Shown: piece by piece, positions 56,697 through 64,000 of the stretch | Layout: every line of letters begins with the position of its first letter | How positions within the stretch are numbered: the first letter of the stretch is position 1 | From: Limnohabitans kasalickyi | GTDB lineage: Bacteria; Pseudomonadota; Gammaproteobacteria; Burkholderiales; Burkholderiaceae_C | Reading direction: 5' to 3' | Length of the DNA stretch: 64,000 bases | NCBI GenBank assembly: GCA_965234325.1 | Contig: OZ248407.1 | Span: 1,054,001-1,118,000, forward strand | Position numbers and translations under genes: made by a program | Notes under the pieces: generated by a model | The model's database searches: none | What the model saw: only the letters and a program-made list of their open reading frames with translations | What the model was told of the DNA's origin: nothing

Positions 56697-57059
56697 TCAG
56701 TAACCCGGCTTTGCGCCAGGACGGCGTTTGGAGAACAAACCTGTTCTACCAGCGCCTTGCTTTTGGAAGCGTTCGCGTCGAGCCACCATGGGGTCGACGG
56801 TCAACGCGCGGTAAATCTCAATGCGATCGAGGTCCCGTAAGCGGTGGTTTGGGGTGGTCTTTCGCCCCCAAACACCCGCCACAAATTCGTCGGCGTTGTG
56901 CAAGGCAATCTCGGGGTGGTCGCGCAACAGACCGCTTTGCTCTAAGGCTTGCTCGACCGTGGTGCCCAGTGCGCAACACAAGATTCGTTCATCCACCACG
57001 CGGGGGGTGGGTGAATAAAGCAGGGTCAGCGTGATCGAGTCTTTGACAACGACGGTCAC
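56697..57059 (-). CDS. rnfH: RnfH family ubiquitin-like protein
   Basis: A 120-residue beta-grasp protein (ITLTLLYSPTPRVVDERIL, VGVWGRKT-type AGVWGRKTTPNHRLRDLDRIEIYRAL), then a basic tail (MVARRERFQKQ) usual for the RatA-linked RnfH. It starts at a GTG that overlaps the ratA stop (GTGA), which fixes the start; a longer frame reading from 57242 overlaps ratA. Its cellular role is unclear; it is often paired with RatA near smpB. Confidence 0.9.
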   Translation of the reverse strand: MTVVVKDSITLTLLYSPTPRVVDERILCCALGTTVEQALEQSGLLRDHPEIALHNADEFVAGVWGRKTTPNHRLRDLDRIEIYRALTVDPMVARRERFQKQGAGRTGLFSKRRPGAKPGY

Positions 57060-57508
57060 GTGGGAAACACCTGCTCGGCACGTTTGACAAACGCATCCAC
57101 CAGCGTGGCCGCAATCTTGTCGAACACAGGGCCCACTAAGGCACCAAACATGCTCTCGAAACTGTAGTTCAGGGTCAGCTCGATGCGGCAGGCACGTTGG
57201 GGGGCTTGGGTGTTGGGATCGGTCAACGGGTGGAAGTCCCATGTGCCATCCAAATGTTTGAAGGGGCCATCAATCAGCTCAAGCTTGACTTGACGACCCT
57301 GGATGTGCACGTTGCGTGTGGTGAAGCTTTTGCGGAAACCGCCAAGCGACATACCGATCTCGGCAGTCATGCCGTTGGAGTGCTGTTCGACCACTCGCGA
57401 TCGGTCACACCAAGGCAAAAATTCAGGGTACCGGGCCACATCGGTGACCAAGCTGAACATTTCTTCGGCGCTGAACCAAATAAGGACGGACTTGTGAACG
57501 GTTTTCAT
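57056..57508 (-). CDS. ratA: RatA/COQ10-type START-domain protein
   Basis: A 150-residue member of the polyketide cyclase/START superfamily (MKTVHKSVLIWFSAEEMFSL, VARYPEFLPWCDRSRV, ending VDAFVKRAEQVF). Some homologues bind ubiquinone (COQ10-like); in Escherichia coli RatA has been described as blocking ribosome subunit joining. I chose the ATG at 57508 because conservation begins there. It is divergent from smpB, with 47 bases between, as in many proteobacteria. Confidence 0.92.
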   Translation of the reverse strand: MKTVHKSVLIWFSAEEMFSLVTDVARYPEFLPWCDRSRVVEQHSNGMTAEIGMSLGGFRKSFTTRNVHIQGRQVKLELIDGPFKHLDGTWDFHPLTDPNTQAPQRACRIELTLNYSFESMFGALVGPVFDKIAATLVDAFVKRAEQVFPT

Positions 57509-57555
57509 AGAATGGTGTCTATTGTAAGAAGCTCTACTGTCCCCACAATTTCTAA

Positions 57556-58032
57556 ATGGCCACCAAAAAACCTGCACTCCAAACACGCATCGCCGACAAC
57601 AAAAAGGCCGCGTACAACTATTTCTTTGAAGAAAAATTCGAGGCAGGCATGGTGCTGGAAGGCTGGGAGGTCAAGTCTGCCCGCGAAGGCAAGGTGCAAC
57701 TCACCGACGGCTACGTGGTGGTGCGCAATGGCGAGCTGTTTTTAATCGGCTGCCAAATCAACCCGCTCCACACAGCATCGAGCCACGTCAACCCAGACAA
57801 CGTGCGCACGAAGAAGTTGCTGCTTAAAAAAGACGAAATCAAACGCTTGATCACCAAAGTTGAGCAAAAGGGCAACACCTTGGTGCCCCTGAATTTGCAC
57901 TGGAAAAACGGCAAGATCAAATGCGAAATCGCGCTGGCCAAAGGCAAGGCCGAGCACGACAAACGCGACACCATCAAGGACCGCGAAGGCAAGCGTGAGG
58001 TGGAGCGGGCGATGAAAGCGCGTAGTCGCTAA
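57556..58032 (+). CDS. smpB: SsrA-binding protein SmpB
   Basis: It binds tmRNA and delivers it to stalled ribosomes for trans-translation. It is 158 residues with the OB-barrel blocks NKKAAYNYFFEEKFEAGMVL, GWEVKSAREGKVQL and LVPLNLHWKNGKIKCEIALAKGK. The C-terminal tail (DKRDTIKDREGKREVER) is the basic decoding tail. No ssrA gene was found within the window. No clear terminator follows; 166 bases of AT-rich DNA without a gene separate it from the convergent GNAT gene. Confidence 0.96.
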   Translation: MATKKPALQTRIADNKKAAYNYFFEEKFEAGMVLEGWEVKSAREGKVQLTDGYVVVRNGELFLIGCQINPLHTASSHVNPDNVRTKKLLLKKDEIKRLITKVEQKGNTLVPLNLHWKNGKIKCEIALAKGKAEHDKRDTIKDREGKREVERAMKARSR

Positions 58033-58198
58033 CTGATATCCAGACAACAGGTTTTGAAAACTGGATTAGTCATGGATGGTGCGTTATTTGGTGAATACCT
58101 TAAAGCCAAGGTAAGGGGCATATTGATAAAAAGACCCGAATCCAGAGAAATTAAGTTTTTTATAGGACCCAATTAGAACGAGCCGTTTTTTTCGGCGT

Positions 58199-58693
58199 CT
58201 ACAAAGGCAATTGATAGTAATAAAACTGGTCGTCTTTTTCCCAGCCCATCGACTCATACAAAGCTTGCGCCGATAGATTGCTCACTGAGGTCGACAGCGA
58301 CATACGAGCAGCGCCCAACGATTTCGCGAAGTTAGCAGCGGCTTGCATGAGCTTTTTCGCCACGCCTTTTTTGCGCACATCTGGGCTGACGAATAAGTCG
58401 TTGAGAATGAATATTCTTGCCAAGGACACAGATGAGAAACTGGGATAAAGCTGAGTAAACCCCACAGGATCGGTGCCTAGAAATGCAATGAAGAGTGCAG
58501 ACTCACCATGGTTAAAGCGTTCAAGCAAAAAAGCTTTGGCTCCAGCGATATCGGTCGAACGGCCATAAAACTGTCGGTATGCATCAAACAAGGATGTGAT
58601 CGACTCTAAATCTGACAGCACAGCTTGCCGAACTTGGATATCGTTGACGAATGACTGCTCTGAACTAAGGACCTTGTTTGATGTTTGCGTCAT
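58199..58693 (-). CDS. GNAT family N-acetyltransferase
   Basis: A 164-residue acetyltransferase. The acetyl-CoA pyrophosphate loop is in VRKKGVAKKLMQAA, preceded by the FILNDLFVS strand and followed by SAQALYESMGWEKDDQFYYYQL. I chose the ATG at 58693, 1 base after the ygiQ stop, which indicates coupled translation; a longer reading to 58852 overlaps ygiQ. The substrate is unknown. Codon use is AT-richer than ygiQ. Confidence 0.9.
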   Translation of the reverse strand: MTQTSNKVLSSEQSFVNDIQVRQAVLSDLESITSLFDAYRQFYGRSTDIAGAKAFLLERFNHGESALFIAFLGTDPVGFTQLYPSFSSVSLARIFILNDLFVSPDVRKKGVAKKLMQAAANFAKSLGAARMSLSTSVSNLSAQALYESMGWEKDDQFYYYQLPL

Positions 58694-58694
58694 A

Positions 58695-61079
58695 TCACTT
58701 TTTGGCGCGCGGCGGCAAGCCCGTGTGTTGCGTGAGCATGCGGCCCTTTGTGGGCTCGTTGCGCATCGATGTTTTGGCAACCCCTGCTTTCGCCACACCC
58801 GCTTTGGGAGTGAGCGTGCTGTTTTTGCGACGCGCACTGACATAGTTGCCATCGGTTTGCGGCTGAAACGTCGGAATCAAATGCATCTTGCCGTTGCCGA
58901 TCAAATCGGCGCGACCCATGGCTTTCAAGGCTTCGCGCAACAATGGCCAGTTGTTGGCATCGTGGTAGCGCAAAAAGGCTTTGTGCAGGCGGCGGCGACG
59001 CTCGCCGCGCACGACGTCCACCACTTCGCTGGTGCGCGTCACGCGCCCCAAAGGGTTGCGGCCTGAGTGGTACATGGCCGTGGCGCTGGCCATGGGGCTG
59101 GGGTAGAAGGTTTGTACTTGGTCGGCGCGAAAGCCATTGCGCTTGAGCCACAAGGCCAAGTTCATCATGTCTTCGTCGCTGGTGCCGGGGTGCGCGGCGA
59201 TGAAGTATGGGATGAGGAATTGCTTCTTCCCCACTTCGGCGCTGTACTTGTCAAACATCTGTTTGAATTTGTCATAACTGCCAATGCCAGGCTTCATCAT
59301 CTTGGACAGCGGACCGCCCTCGGTGTGCTCAGGCGCGATCTTGAGGTAGCCGCCCACATGGTGCTGCACCAGCTCTTTCACGTACTCGGGCGACTGGACG
59401 GCCAGGTCGTAGCGCAGGCCTGAGCCAATCAAAATCTTCTTCACGCCCTTCAACTCGCGCGCACGGCGGTACATGTGAATCAGCGAGCTGTGGTCGGTGT
59501 TGAGGTTTTGGCAAATGCCTGGGTATACGCAGCTGGGTTTGCGGCAAGCCGACTCAATCTCGGGACTTTTACAGCCGATGCGGTACATATTGGCCGTGGG
59601 GCCGCCCAGATCAGAAATAACACCCGTGAAGCCAGGCACTTTGTCGCGGATGTCTTCAATCTCGCGAATGATGGAGTCTTCGCTGCGGCTTTGAATGATG
59701 CGGCCTTCGTGCTCGGTGATCGAGCAAAACGTGCAGCCGCCAAAGCAGCCGCGCATGATGTTCACGCTGAAGCGGATCATCTCCCATGCGGGAATTTTGG
59801 TCTCGCCATCGTGGCCGCCTTTGTCATCCGCGTAAATCGGATGCGGGCTGCGGGCGTAGGGCAGGTCAAACACCAAATCCATCTCGGCCGTGGTGAGTGG
59901 GATGGGTGGTGGATTGACCCACACATCGCGAGCGGTGTGGCCTTCGCCGTGGGCTTGCACCAAGGCTCGGGCGTTGCCGGGGTTGGTTTCTAAATGCAGC
60001 ACGCGGTTGGCGTGGGCGTAAAGCACGGGGTCAGACTTGACTTGCTCGAAGGCGGGCAAGCGAATCACGCTGCGGTCACGCGGGGGCACTTTGAGCTTGC
60101 CTTTGCCTTGCAGCGCAGGGTTGTCGACAAACTTGAGCGGTGAAATGGTGAAACCCTGCGAGCTGCCCGACGATTCACCTTTTGCGGTGGATGCACCGGT
60201 TTGTGCTTTGGCTTGTGCATTAGCAGCATCCGCCACCGCGTTGGCCTCATCCTCGCGCGCACAAGTTTCACCTTGGGCTTTGGCTTGGTCGCTGACCATC
60301 AAATACGGGTTGACGTGGGCCTCAACACGGCCGGGCGCATCGATGCTGGATGAGTCAATCTCAAACCAACCTTCTGGCGTTTCGCGACGCACAAAGGCCG
60401 TGCCACGCACGTCGGTGATTTGCTGCACGGGCTCTTTCGCGGCCAGACGGTGGGCAATTTCGACAATGGCGCGTTCGGCATTGCCATAGAGCAACAAGTC
60501 GCACTTGCTGTCCACCACCACCGAGCGACGCACTTTGTCGGACCAGTAGTCGTAATGCGCAATGCGGCGCAACGAACCTTCGATGCCGCCCAACACAATT
60601 GGCACGTCGCTGTAGGCCTCTTTGCAGCGCTGGCTGTAGACCAAAGCGGCGCGATCGGGGCGTTTGCCGCCAATGTCGCCCGCTGTGTAAGCGTCATCAC
60701 TGCGGATTTTGCGATCGGCCGTGTAACGGTTAATCATCGAGTCCATGTTGCCCGCGGTGACGCCGAAGAACAAATTCGGTTTGCCTAAAGCCTTGAACGG
60801 ATCGGCACTTTGCCAATCGGGCTGGGCGATGATGCCCACGCGAAAACCTTGGTTCTCCAACATGCGGCCAATCACCGCCATGCCAAAACTGGGGTGGTCC
60901 ACATAGGCGTCGCCCGTCACGATGATGATGTCGCAGCTGTCCCAACCGAGCTGCGTCATTTCCTCGCGGCTCATGGGTAAAAAAGGCGCCGTGCCAAAGC
61001 GAGCTGCCCAGTACTTGCGGTAACTGTTCAGGGGCTTGGCGTTGCGGGGAAAAAGGGAGACGTCGGCGTAGGCATTCAT
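58695..61079 (-). CDS. ygiQ: YgiQ family radical SAM protein
   Basis: A 794-residue radical SAM enzyme. The 4Fe-4S motif is CFGGCTFC in NIMRGCFGGCTFCSI (about residue 445). The N-terminal block YWAARFGTAPFLPMSREEM is characteristic of the YgiQ (UPF0313) family. The region about residues 270-310 is an Ala/Gln/Lys-rich linker. The reaction is unknown. It ends with a basic tail. The ATG at 61079 gives the usual MNAYADVSLFPR start. Confidence 0.94.
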   Translation of the reverse strand: MNAYADVSLFPRNAKPLNSYRKYWAARFGTAPFLPMSREEMTQLGWDSCDIIIVTGDAYVDHPSFGMAVIGRMLENQGFRVGIIAQPDWQSADPFKALGKPNLFFGVTAGNMDSMINRYTADRKIRSDDAYTAGDIGGKRPDRAALVYSQRCKEAYSDVPIVLGGIEGSLRRIAHYDYWSDKVRRSVVVDSKCDLLLYGNAERAIVEIAHRLAAKEPVQQITDVRGTAFVRRETPEGWFEIDSSSIDAPGRVEAHVNPYLMVSDQAKAQGETCAREDEANAVADAANAQAKAQTGASTAKGESSGSSQGFTISPLKFVDNPALQGKGKLKVPPRDRSVIRLPAFEQVKSDPVLYAHANRVLHLETNPGNARALVQAHGEGHTARDVWVNPPPIPLTTAEMDLVFDLPYARSPHPIYADDKGGHDGETKIPAWEMIRFSVNIMRGCFGGCTFCSITEHEGRIIQSRSEDSIIREIEDIRDKVPGFTGVISDLGGPTANMYRIGCKSPEIESACRKPSCVYPGICQNLNTDHSSLIHMYRRARELKGVKKILIGSGLRYDLAVQSPEYVKELVQHHVGGYLKIAPEHTEGGPLSKMMKPGIGSYDKFKQMFDKYSAEVGKKQFLIPYFIAAHPGTSDEDMMNLALWLKRNGFRADQVQTFYPSPMASATAMYHSGRNPLGRVTRTSEVVDVVRGERRRRLHKAFLRYHDANNWPLLREALKAMGRADLIGNGKMHLIPTFQPQTDGNYVSARRKNSTLTPKAGVAKAGVAKTSMRNEPTKGRMLTQHTGLPPRAKK

Positions 61080-61143
61080 GAGCCGACAAGTGTAAGGGTT
61101 AGCCCCTGTCCGCAGGTTTTGCGGGGTTATCAGTCACCCTGTG

Positions 61144-62220
61144 TCAACGAATGCCGCACACCAACACGCCTGGGTCGTTGTGCGCCACATTTTGGCTGTT
61201 CTTCATATGGGCCACGTCCAAGTCACGCGGCAAGGGCACGCCGTTTTTAACCGCCAGCACCTCTGCCATCACGCTGACCGCAATCTCCGAGGGTGTTTTG
61301 CTGCCGATGTAAATGCCAATCGGGCCGCGCAAGCGCTCCAAGGACGCTTCAGTTTGCTCAAAGTGCTCGATCATGCGCTGGTGGCGGGCTTCGTTGTTGC
61401 GACGCGAGCCAATAGCGCCCACGTAAAACGCCTCGGTGTTGAGGGCTTCGAGCAAGGCCAAATCGTCCAACTTGGGGTCGTGCGTCAGCGCAATCACGCA
61501 GCTGCGGCTGTCGGGTTTGAACTGCTGCACCACGTCATCGGGCATGTCTTTGAGCACGGTCACGTTGGGCACCGACCACGCGCCGGTGTATTCCTCGCGC
61601 GGGTCGCACACCGTGACGGCAAAGCCCGAAAACAAGGCCATGGTGGCCAAATATTCGGTCAACTGCCCTGCCCCCACCAACAACATCCGGAACTCTGGGC
61701 CAAAAGTGTTCACCAAACGGTGGTCGTCAATGCTGAGTTCGGCGGTTTGGTCGGTGGTTTGCAAGCGGCAGGCACCGCTGTGCAAATCAAGATGGCGCTG
61801 CATCAAACGGCCATGCGACAAAGCGTCCAACAACTCGGTCAACAAGGCAGGGTCTGGGTCAAACTCCAGCACCAACTCCAAGGTGCCGCCACATGGCAAG
61901 CCAAAGCGATGCGCTTCGTCGGCGGTGACGCCGTATTTCACGCGCTGAGGCGCGCCGCTCGGCAGGGTTTGGGGGGCATCTTGTGGCTGCACGTTGGCGG
62001 AGGAGGCATAGGCTTGCGTGAAACGATAAATCAAATCATCTTCAATGCAACCGCCCGACACCGAGCCCACCACCGCACCGGTTTCGCACAGGGCCATGAT
62101 GGAGCCAATGGGCCGTGGCGACGAGCCCCACGTCCGCACCACCGTGGCCAGCAGCGCGCGTTGGCCGCTTTGACGCCAAGCTTGCAAAGTGCGCAGCACC
62201 ATCACATCTAAGTTTTCCAT
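61144..62220 (-). CDS. XdhC/CoxI family molybdenum-enzyme maturation factor
   Basis: A 358-residue protein that, in family members, binds and sulphurates or inserts the molybdenum cofactor of xanthine-dehydrogenase-type enzymes. The N-terminal half has VVRTWGSSPRPIGSIMAL and SGGCIEDDL; the C-terminal half is a Rossmann domain (LLVGAGQLTEYLATMA, ending AIGSRRNNEAR). It lies 18 kb from the periplasmic molybdenum hydroxylase in the chemosensory operon and is a candidate partner, though an XDH elsewhere is equally possible. Confidence 0.9.
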   Translation of the reverse strand: MENLDVMVLRTLQAWRQSGQRALLATVVRTWGSSPRPIGSIMALCETGAVVGSVSGGCIEDDLIYRFTQAYASSANVQPQDAPQTLPSGAPQRVKYGVTADEAHRFGLPCGGTLELVLEFDPDPALLTELLDALSHGRLMQRHLDLHSGACRLQTTDQTAELSIDDHRLVNTFGPEFRMLLVGAGQLTEYLATMALFSGFAVTVCDPREEYTGAWSVPNVTVLKDMPDDVVQQFKPDSRSCVIALTHDPKLDDLALLEALNTEAFYVGAIGSRRNNEARHQRMIEHFEQTEASLERLRGPIGIYIGSKTPSEIAVSVMAEVLAVKNGVPLPRDLDVAHMKNSQNVAHNDPGVLVCGIR

Positions 62221-62258
62221 GCCCCTGAATCTCCGTATTTCCGTTGTTTTGGCGCGGC

Positions 62259-63245
62259 TCAGTGCTTGCCCGGCTCTTGATGGCCGCCAAACTGCTTGCG
62301 CATCGCAGACAACATTTTGTCTGCAAAGGTGCTGATTTGACGTGATCGGAAACGCGCAAACAGCGCGGCAGATAACACTGGTACTGGCACAGCTTCTTCA
62401 ATGGCGGCGTTGATGGTCCAACGCCCCTCGCCGGAGTCTTGCACATGGCCCGAATAGGCCTTCAGCTCAGGGTCTTCGGCCAACGAAATCGCCGTCAAAT
62501 CCAGTAACCACGACGACACCACGCTGCCGCGACGCCACAGCTCAGTGATGTCCGCCAAATCCAGCTGATAGCGGCGATCCTCGGGAATGCTGTCTTGACC
62601 CACACCTTTGAGCACGTCCATGCCCTCGGCATACGCTTGCATCAAACCGTACTCAATGCCGTTGTGAATCATCTTCACGAAATGGCCCGAGCCCGCGGGG
62701 CCGGTGTAGAGGTAGCCCTCTTCTGCGGTCGAAACTTTGCCTTCGCGGCCGGGCGTTTTGGGGATGGTGCCCACACCAGGCGCCAAGGTTTTGAAAATCG
62801 GATCGAGGTGCTGCGCTGCCGTGGCGTCGCCGCCAATCATCATGCAATAGCCGCGGTCCAAGCCCCACACGCCGCCACTGGTGCCCACGTCGAGGTAGCG
62901 AATGCCTTTGGCTTTGAGCATGTGCGCGTGGCGCACATCGTCTTGAAAATTCGAGTTGCCGCCGTCAATCAAAATATCACCGGGCTCCAGCAAGGTGCTC
63001 AGCATTTGGATGGTCGACGCGGTGATTTCGCCCGCAGGCAACATCACCCACACCGCACGAGGCGTTTGCAATTGGGCCACCAAAGAGGCCAAATCGTGGC
63101 TGGGCGTGGCACCTTCTTGGGCGAGCTGGGCCACGCTGTCGGGGTTGGCGTCGTACACCACGCTGGTGTGACCATGGCGCATCAAACGCCTAACAATGTT
63201 GCCGCCCATGCGGCCCAAACCAATCATGCCAAGTTGCACAGACAT
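62259..63245 (-). CDS. gnd: 6-phosphogluconate dehydrogenase, decarboxylating (short type)
   Basis: It oxidises 6-phosphogluconate to ribulose 5-phosphate with loss of CO2. It has 328 residues, as for the short GndA/YqeC-type enzymes, not the 470-residue form. The dinucleotide motif is MIGLGRMGGNIVRRL. The active-site blocks are DGGNSNFQDD, TSGGVWGLDRGYCMMIGG and FVKMIHNGIEYGLMQ. NAD+ preference is likely in this class but not proven. The gap to the xdhC-like gene is 38 bases. Confidence 0.94.
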   Translation of the reverse strand: MSVQLGMIGLGRMGGNIVRRLMRHGHTSVVYDANPDSVAQLAQEGATPSHDLASLVAQLQTPRAVWVMLPAGEITASTIQMLSTLLEPGDILIDGGNSNFQDDVRHAHMLKAKGIRYLDVGTSGGVWGLDRGYCMMIGGDATAAQHLDPIFKTLAPGVGTIPKTPGREGKVSTAEEGYLYTGPAGSGHFVKMIHNGIEYGLMQAYAEGMDVLKGVGQDSIPEDRRYQLDLADITELWRRGSVVSSWLLDLTAISLAEDPELKAYSGHVQDSGEGRWTINAAIEEAVPVPVLSAALFARFRSRQISTFADKMLSAMRKQFGGHQEPGKH

Positions 63246-63295
63246 CCCCTATGAAGCCATCTATAAAGAGTTGCACTTTACGTGCAAACCTCATC

Positions 63296-64000
63296 TCAGA
63301 CAGCGTTCAAAGCCTCGACGGTGACACCCTCGCCCCACAACTGCGCGATGGTGCTTTGCACCTGCGCCACGTTTCCCGTGGTGAAAACCAAGGTTTGGCC
63401 AGGCTTTGGGCCCGAGGCCAAGGTGTGGACATCCAACCGCCGCACCAACTCTCGCGCTACAGCTTCGGCAGGGTCAATCAATGTCACACCCTCGCCTGCC
63501 ACGCGCTGAATGGTGTCGCGTAAAAACGGGTAATGCGTGCAGCCCAGCACCAACGTGTCTGCCCCTTGGTCGATCAGCGGTTGCACGTATTGACGCACCA
63601 AAGCCTCGGTCTGGGCGCTGTGCAAATCGGCCTGCTCCACCAACGCCACCCAGCCTGGGCAGGCCTGCAAAACAATACGCACCTCAGCGCCATGCAAGGC
63701 ACACAAGCGCGCCACGCTCTCGCTTTGCACCGTTTGGCGAGTGGCCAACACGCCCACCACGCCACTGCGGGTCTGGGCAACAGCAGGTTTGATGGCCGGT
63801 TCAATCGCCACCACAGGCAAAGCCGTGTGCTCGCGCAAGCTGCGCGCCGCCACCACCGTGGCCGTGTTGCAAGCAATCGTGATGGCCTTGACGCCCGACT
63901 CGACCAACCATTGCCCCACGCGCAAAGTGCGCTGCGTGATGTAGGCCTCGGTTTGGTCGCCATACGGCGCATGACCGGAATCGGCCACATAAATTAAGTT
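63296..64000 (-). CDS. murI: Glutamate racemase, C-terminal part
   Basis: It converts L- to D-glutamate for peptidoglycan. The visible 234 residues include the start of the conserved block (IYVADSGHAPYG), the first catalytic Cys in ITIACNTATVVAA and the second in LVLGCTHYPFL. The N-terminus, with the first Asp motif, lies beyond the right edge. An apparent start at 63988 is internal: upstream in-frame codons already encode family residues. It ends 50 bases from the gnd ATG. Confidence 0.95.
   Translation of the reverse strand, partial: NLIYVADSGHAPYGDQTEAYITQRTLRVGQWLVESGVKAITIACNTATVVAARSLREHTALPVVAIEPAIKPAVAQTRSGVVGVLATRQTVQSESVARLCALHGAEVRIVLQACPGWVALVEQADLHSAQTEALVRQYVQPLIDQGADTLVLGCTHYPFLRDTIQRVAGEGVTLIDPAEAVARELVRRLDVHTLASGPKPGQTLVFTTGNVAQVQSTIAQLWGEGVTVEALNAV

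Noticed and set aside
58033..58198. Gap between smpB and the GNAT gene searched for an RNA gene (tmRNA, tRNA)
   Set aside because: No cloverleaf or conserved tmRNA ends were seen; only short weak hairpins.

Overview
The window looks like a chromosome segment of a freshwater-type betaproteobacterium, order Burkholderiales, most likely Comamonadaceae (Limnohabitans/Rhodoferax-like). This rests on gene content and order (mltG-tmk-holB-tatD, ygfZ, smpB-ratA-rnfH, an 85-residue IF-1, guaB/guaA, a YgiQ radical SAM protein) and on the GC-rich codon use of most genes. The assignment is by recognition, not by a search. No rRNA, tRNA or CRISPR array was found.

Layout. 1-7023: a glycerol uptake and oxidation locus (two ABC ATPases, two permeases, a DUF2160 membrane protein, a binding protein, GlpD). 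7058-14719: housekeeping genes, with a yybP-ykoY (manganese) riboswitch and a TerC-family membrane protein placed between ygfZ and the mltG-tmk-holB-tatD-ankyrin series. 14881-22928: a penicillin-acylase-like hydrolase, an aldehyde dehydrogenase, a di-iron-type hydrolase, then paiB-tadA-ldcA and infA; the TadA carries a degenerate hydrolase domain. 23063-27286: an HAE1-type RND pump. 27308-30452: three hydrolases, the first two visibly AT-richer.

30463-35874 is a 5.4 kb AT-rich integrated element inserted in the 3' end of guaA. It is bounded by an 8-bp repeat that re-creates the TIEWE-stop end of GuaA. It carries two tyrosine recombinases, a small HUH (rolling-circle) Rep-like protein, a protein resembling DUF6641, a Pro/Lys/Gln-rich protein, and a NeuD/PglD-like sugar O-acetyltransferase. 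The acetyltransferase start codon is joined to the body of the gene through an (AG)16 tract. At 16 units it is out of frame; at 14 or 17 units it would be in frame, so the gene looks phase-variable. Shared 13-mers and nested inverted repeats lie in the element's intergenic DNA.

37589-47925, between guaA and guaB, is one compact minus-strand operon: cytochrome c - methyl-accepting receptor - CheA - CheW - 2Fe-2S subunit and molybdenum subunit of a periplasmic xanthine-dehydrogenase-type enzyme - CheB - CheR - REC-adenylate cyclase. It has a 20-bp dyad upstream and a terminator at its end. There is no CheY and there are no flagellar genes. The arrangement suggests a chemosensory pathway that couples a periplasmic redox enzyme to cAMP output.

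48130-64000: guaB, a CzcCBA-type metal efflux operon ending in a PII-like protein, a DUF6352-like protein, rnfH-ratA facing smpB, a GNAT enzyme, YgiQ, an XdhC-type molybdenum-enzyme maturation factor, a short-type 6-phosphogluconate dehydrogenase, and the C-terminal part of glutamate racemase running off the right edge. The two main candidates for something undescribed are the guaA element with its phase-variable acetyltransferase and the chemosensory/molybdenum-hydroxylase/cyclase operon.
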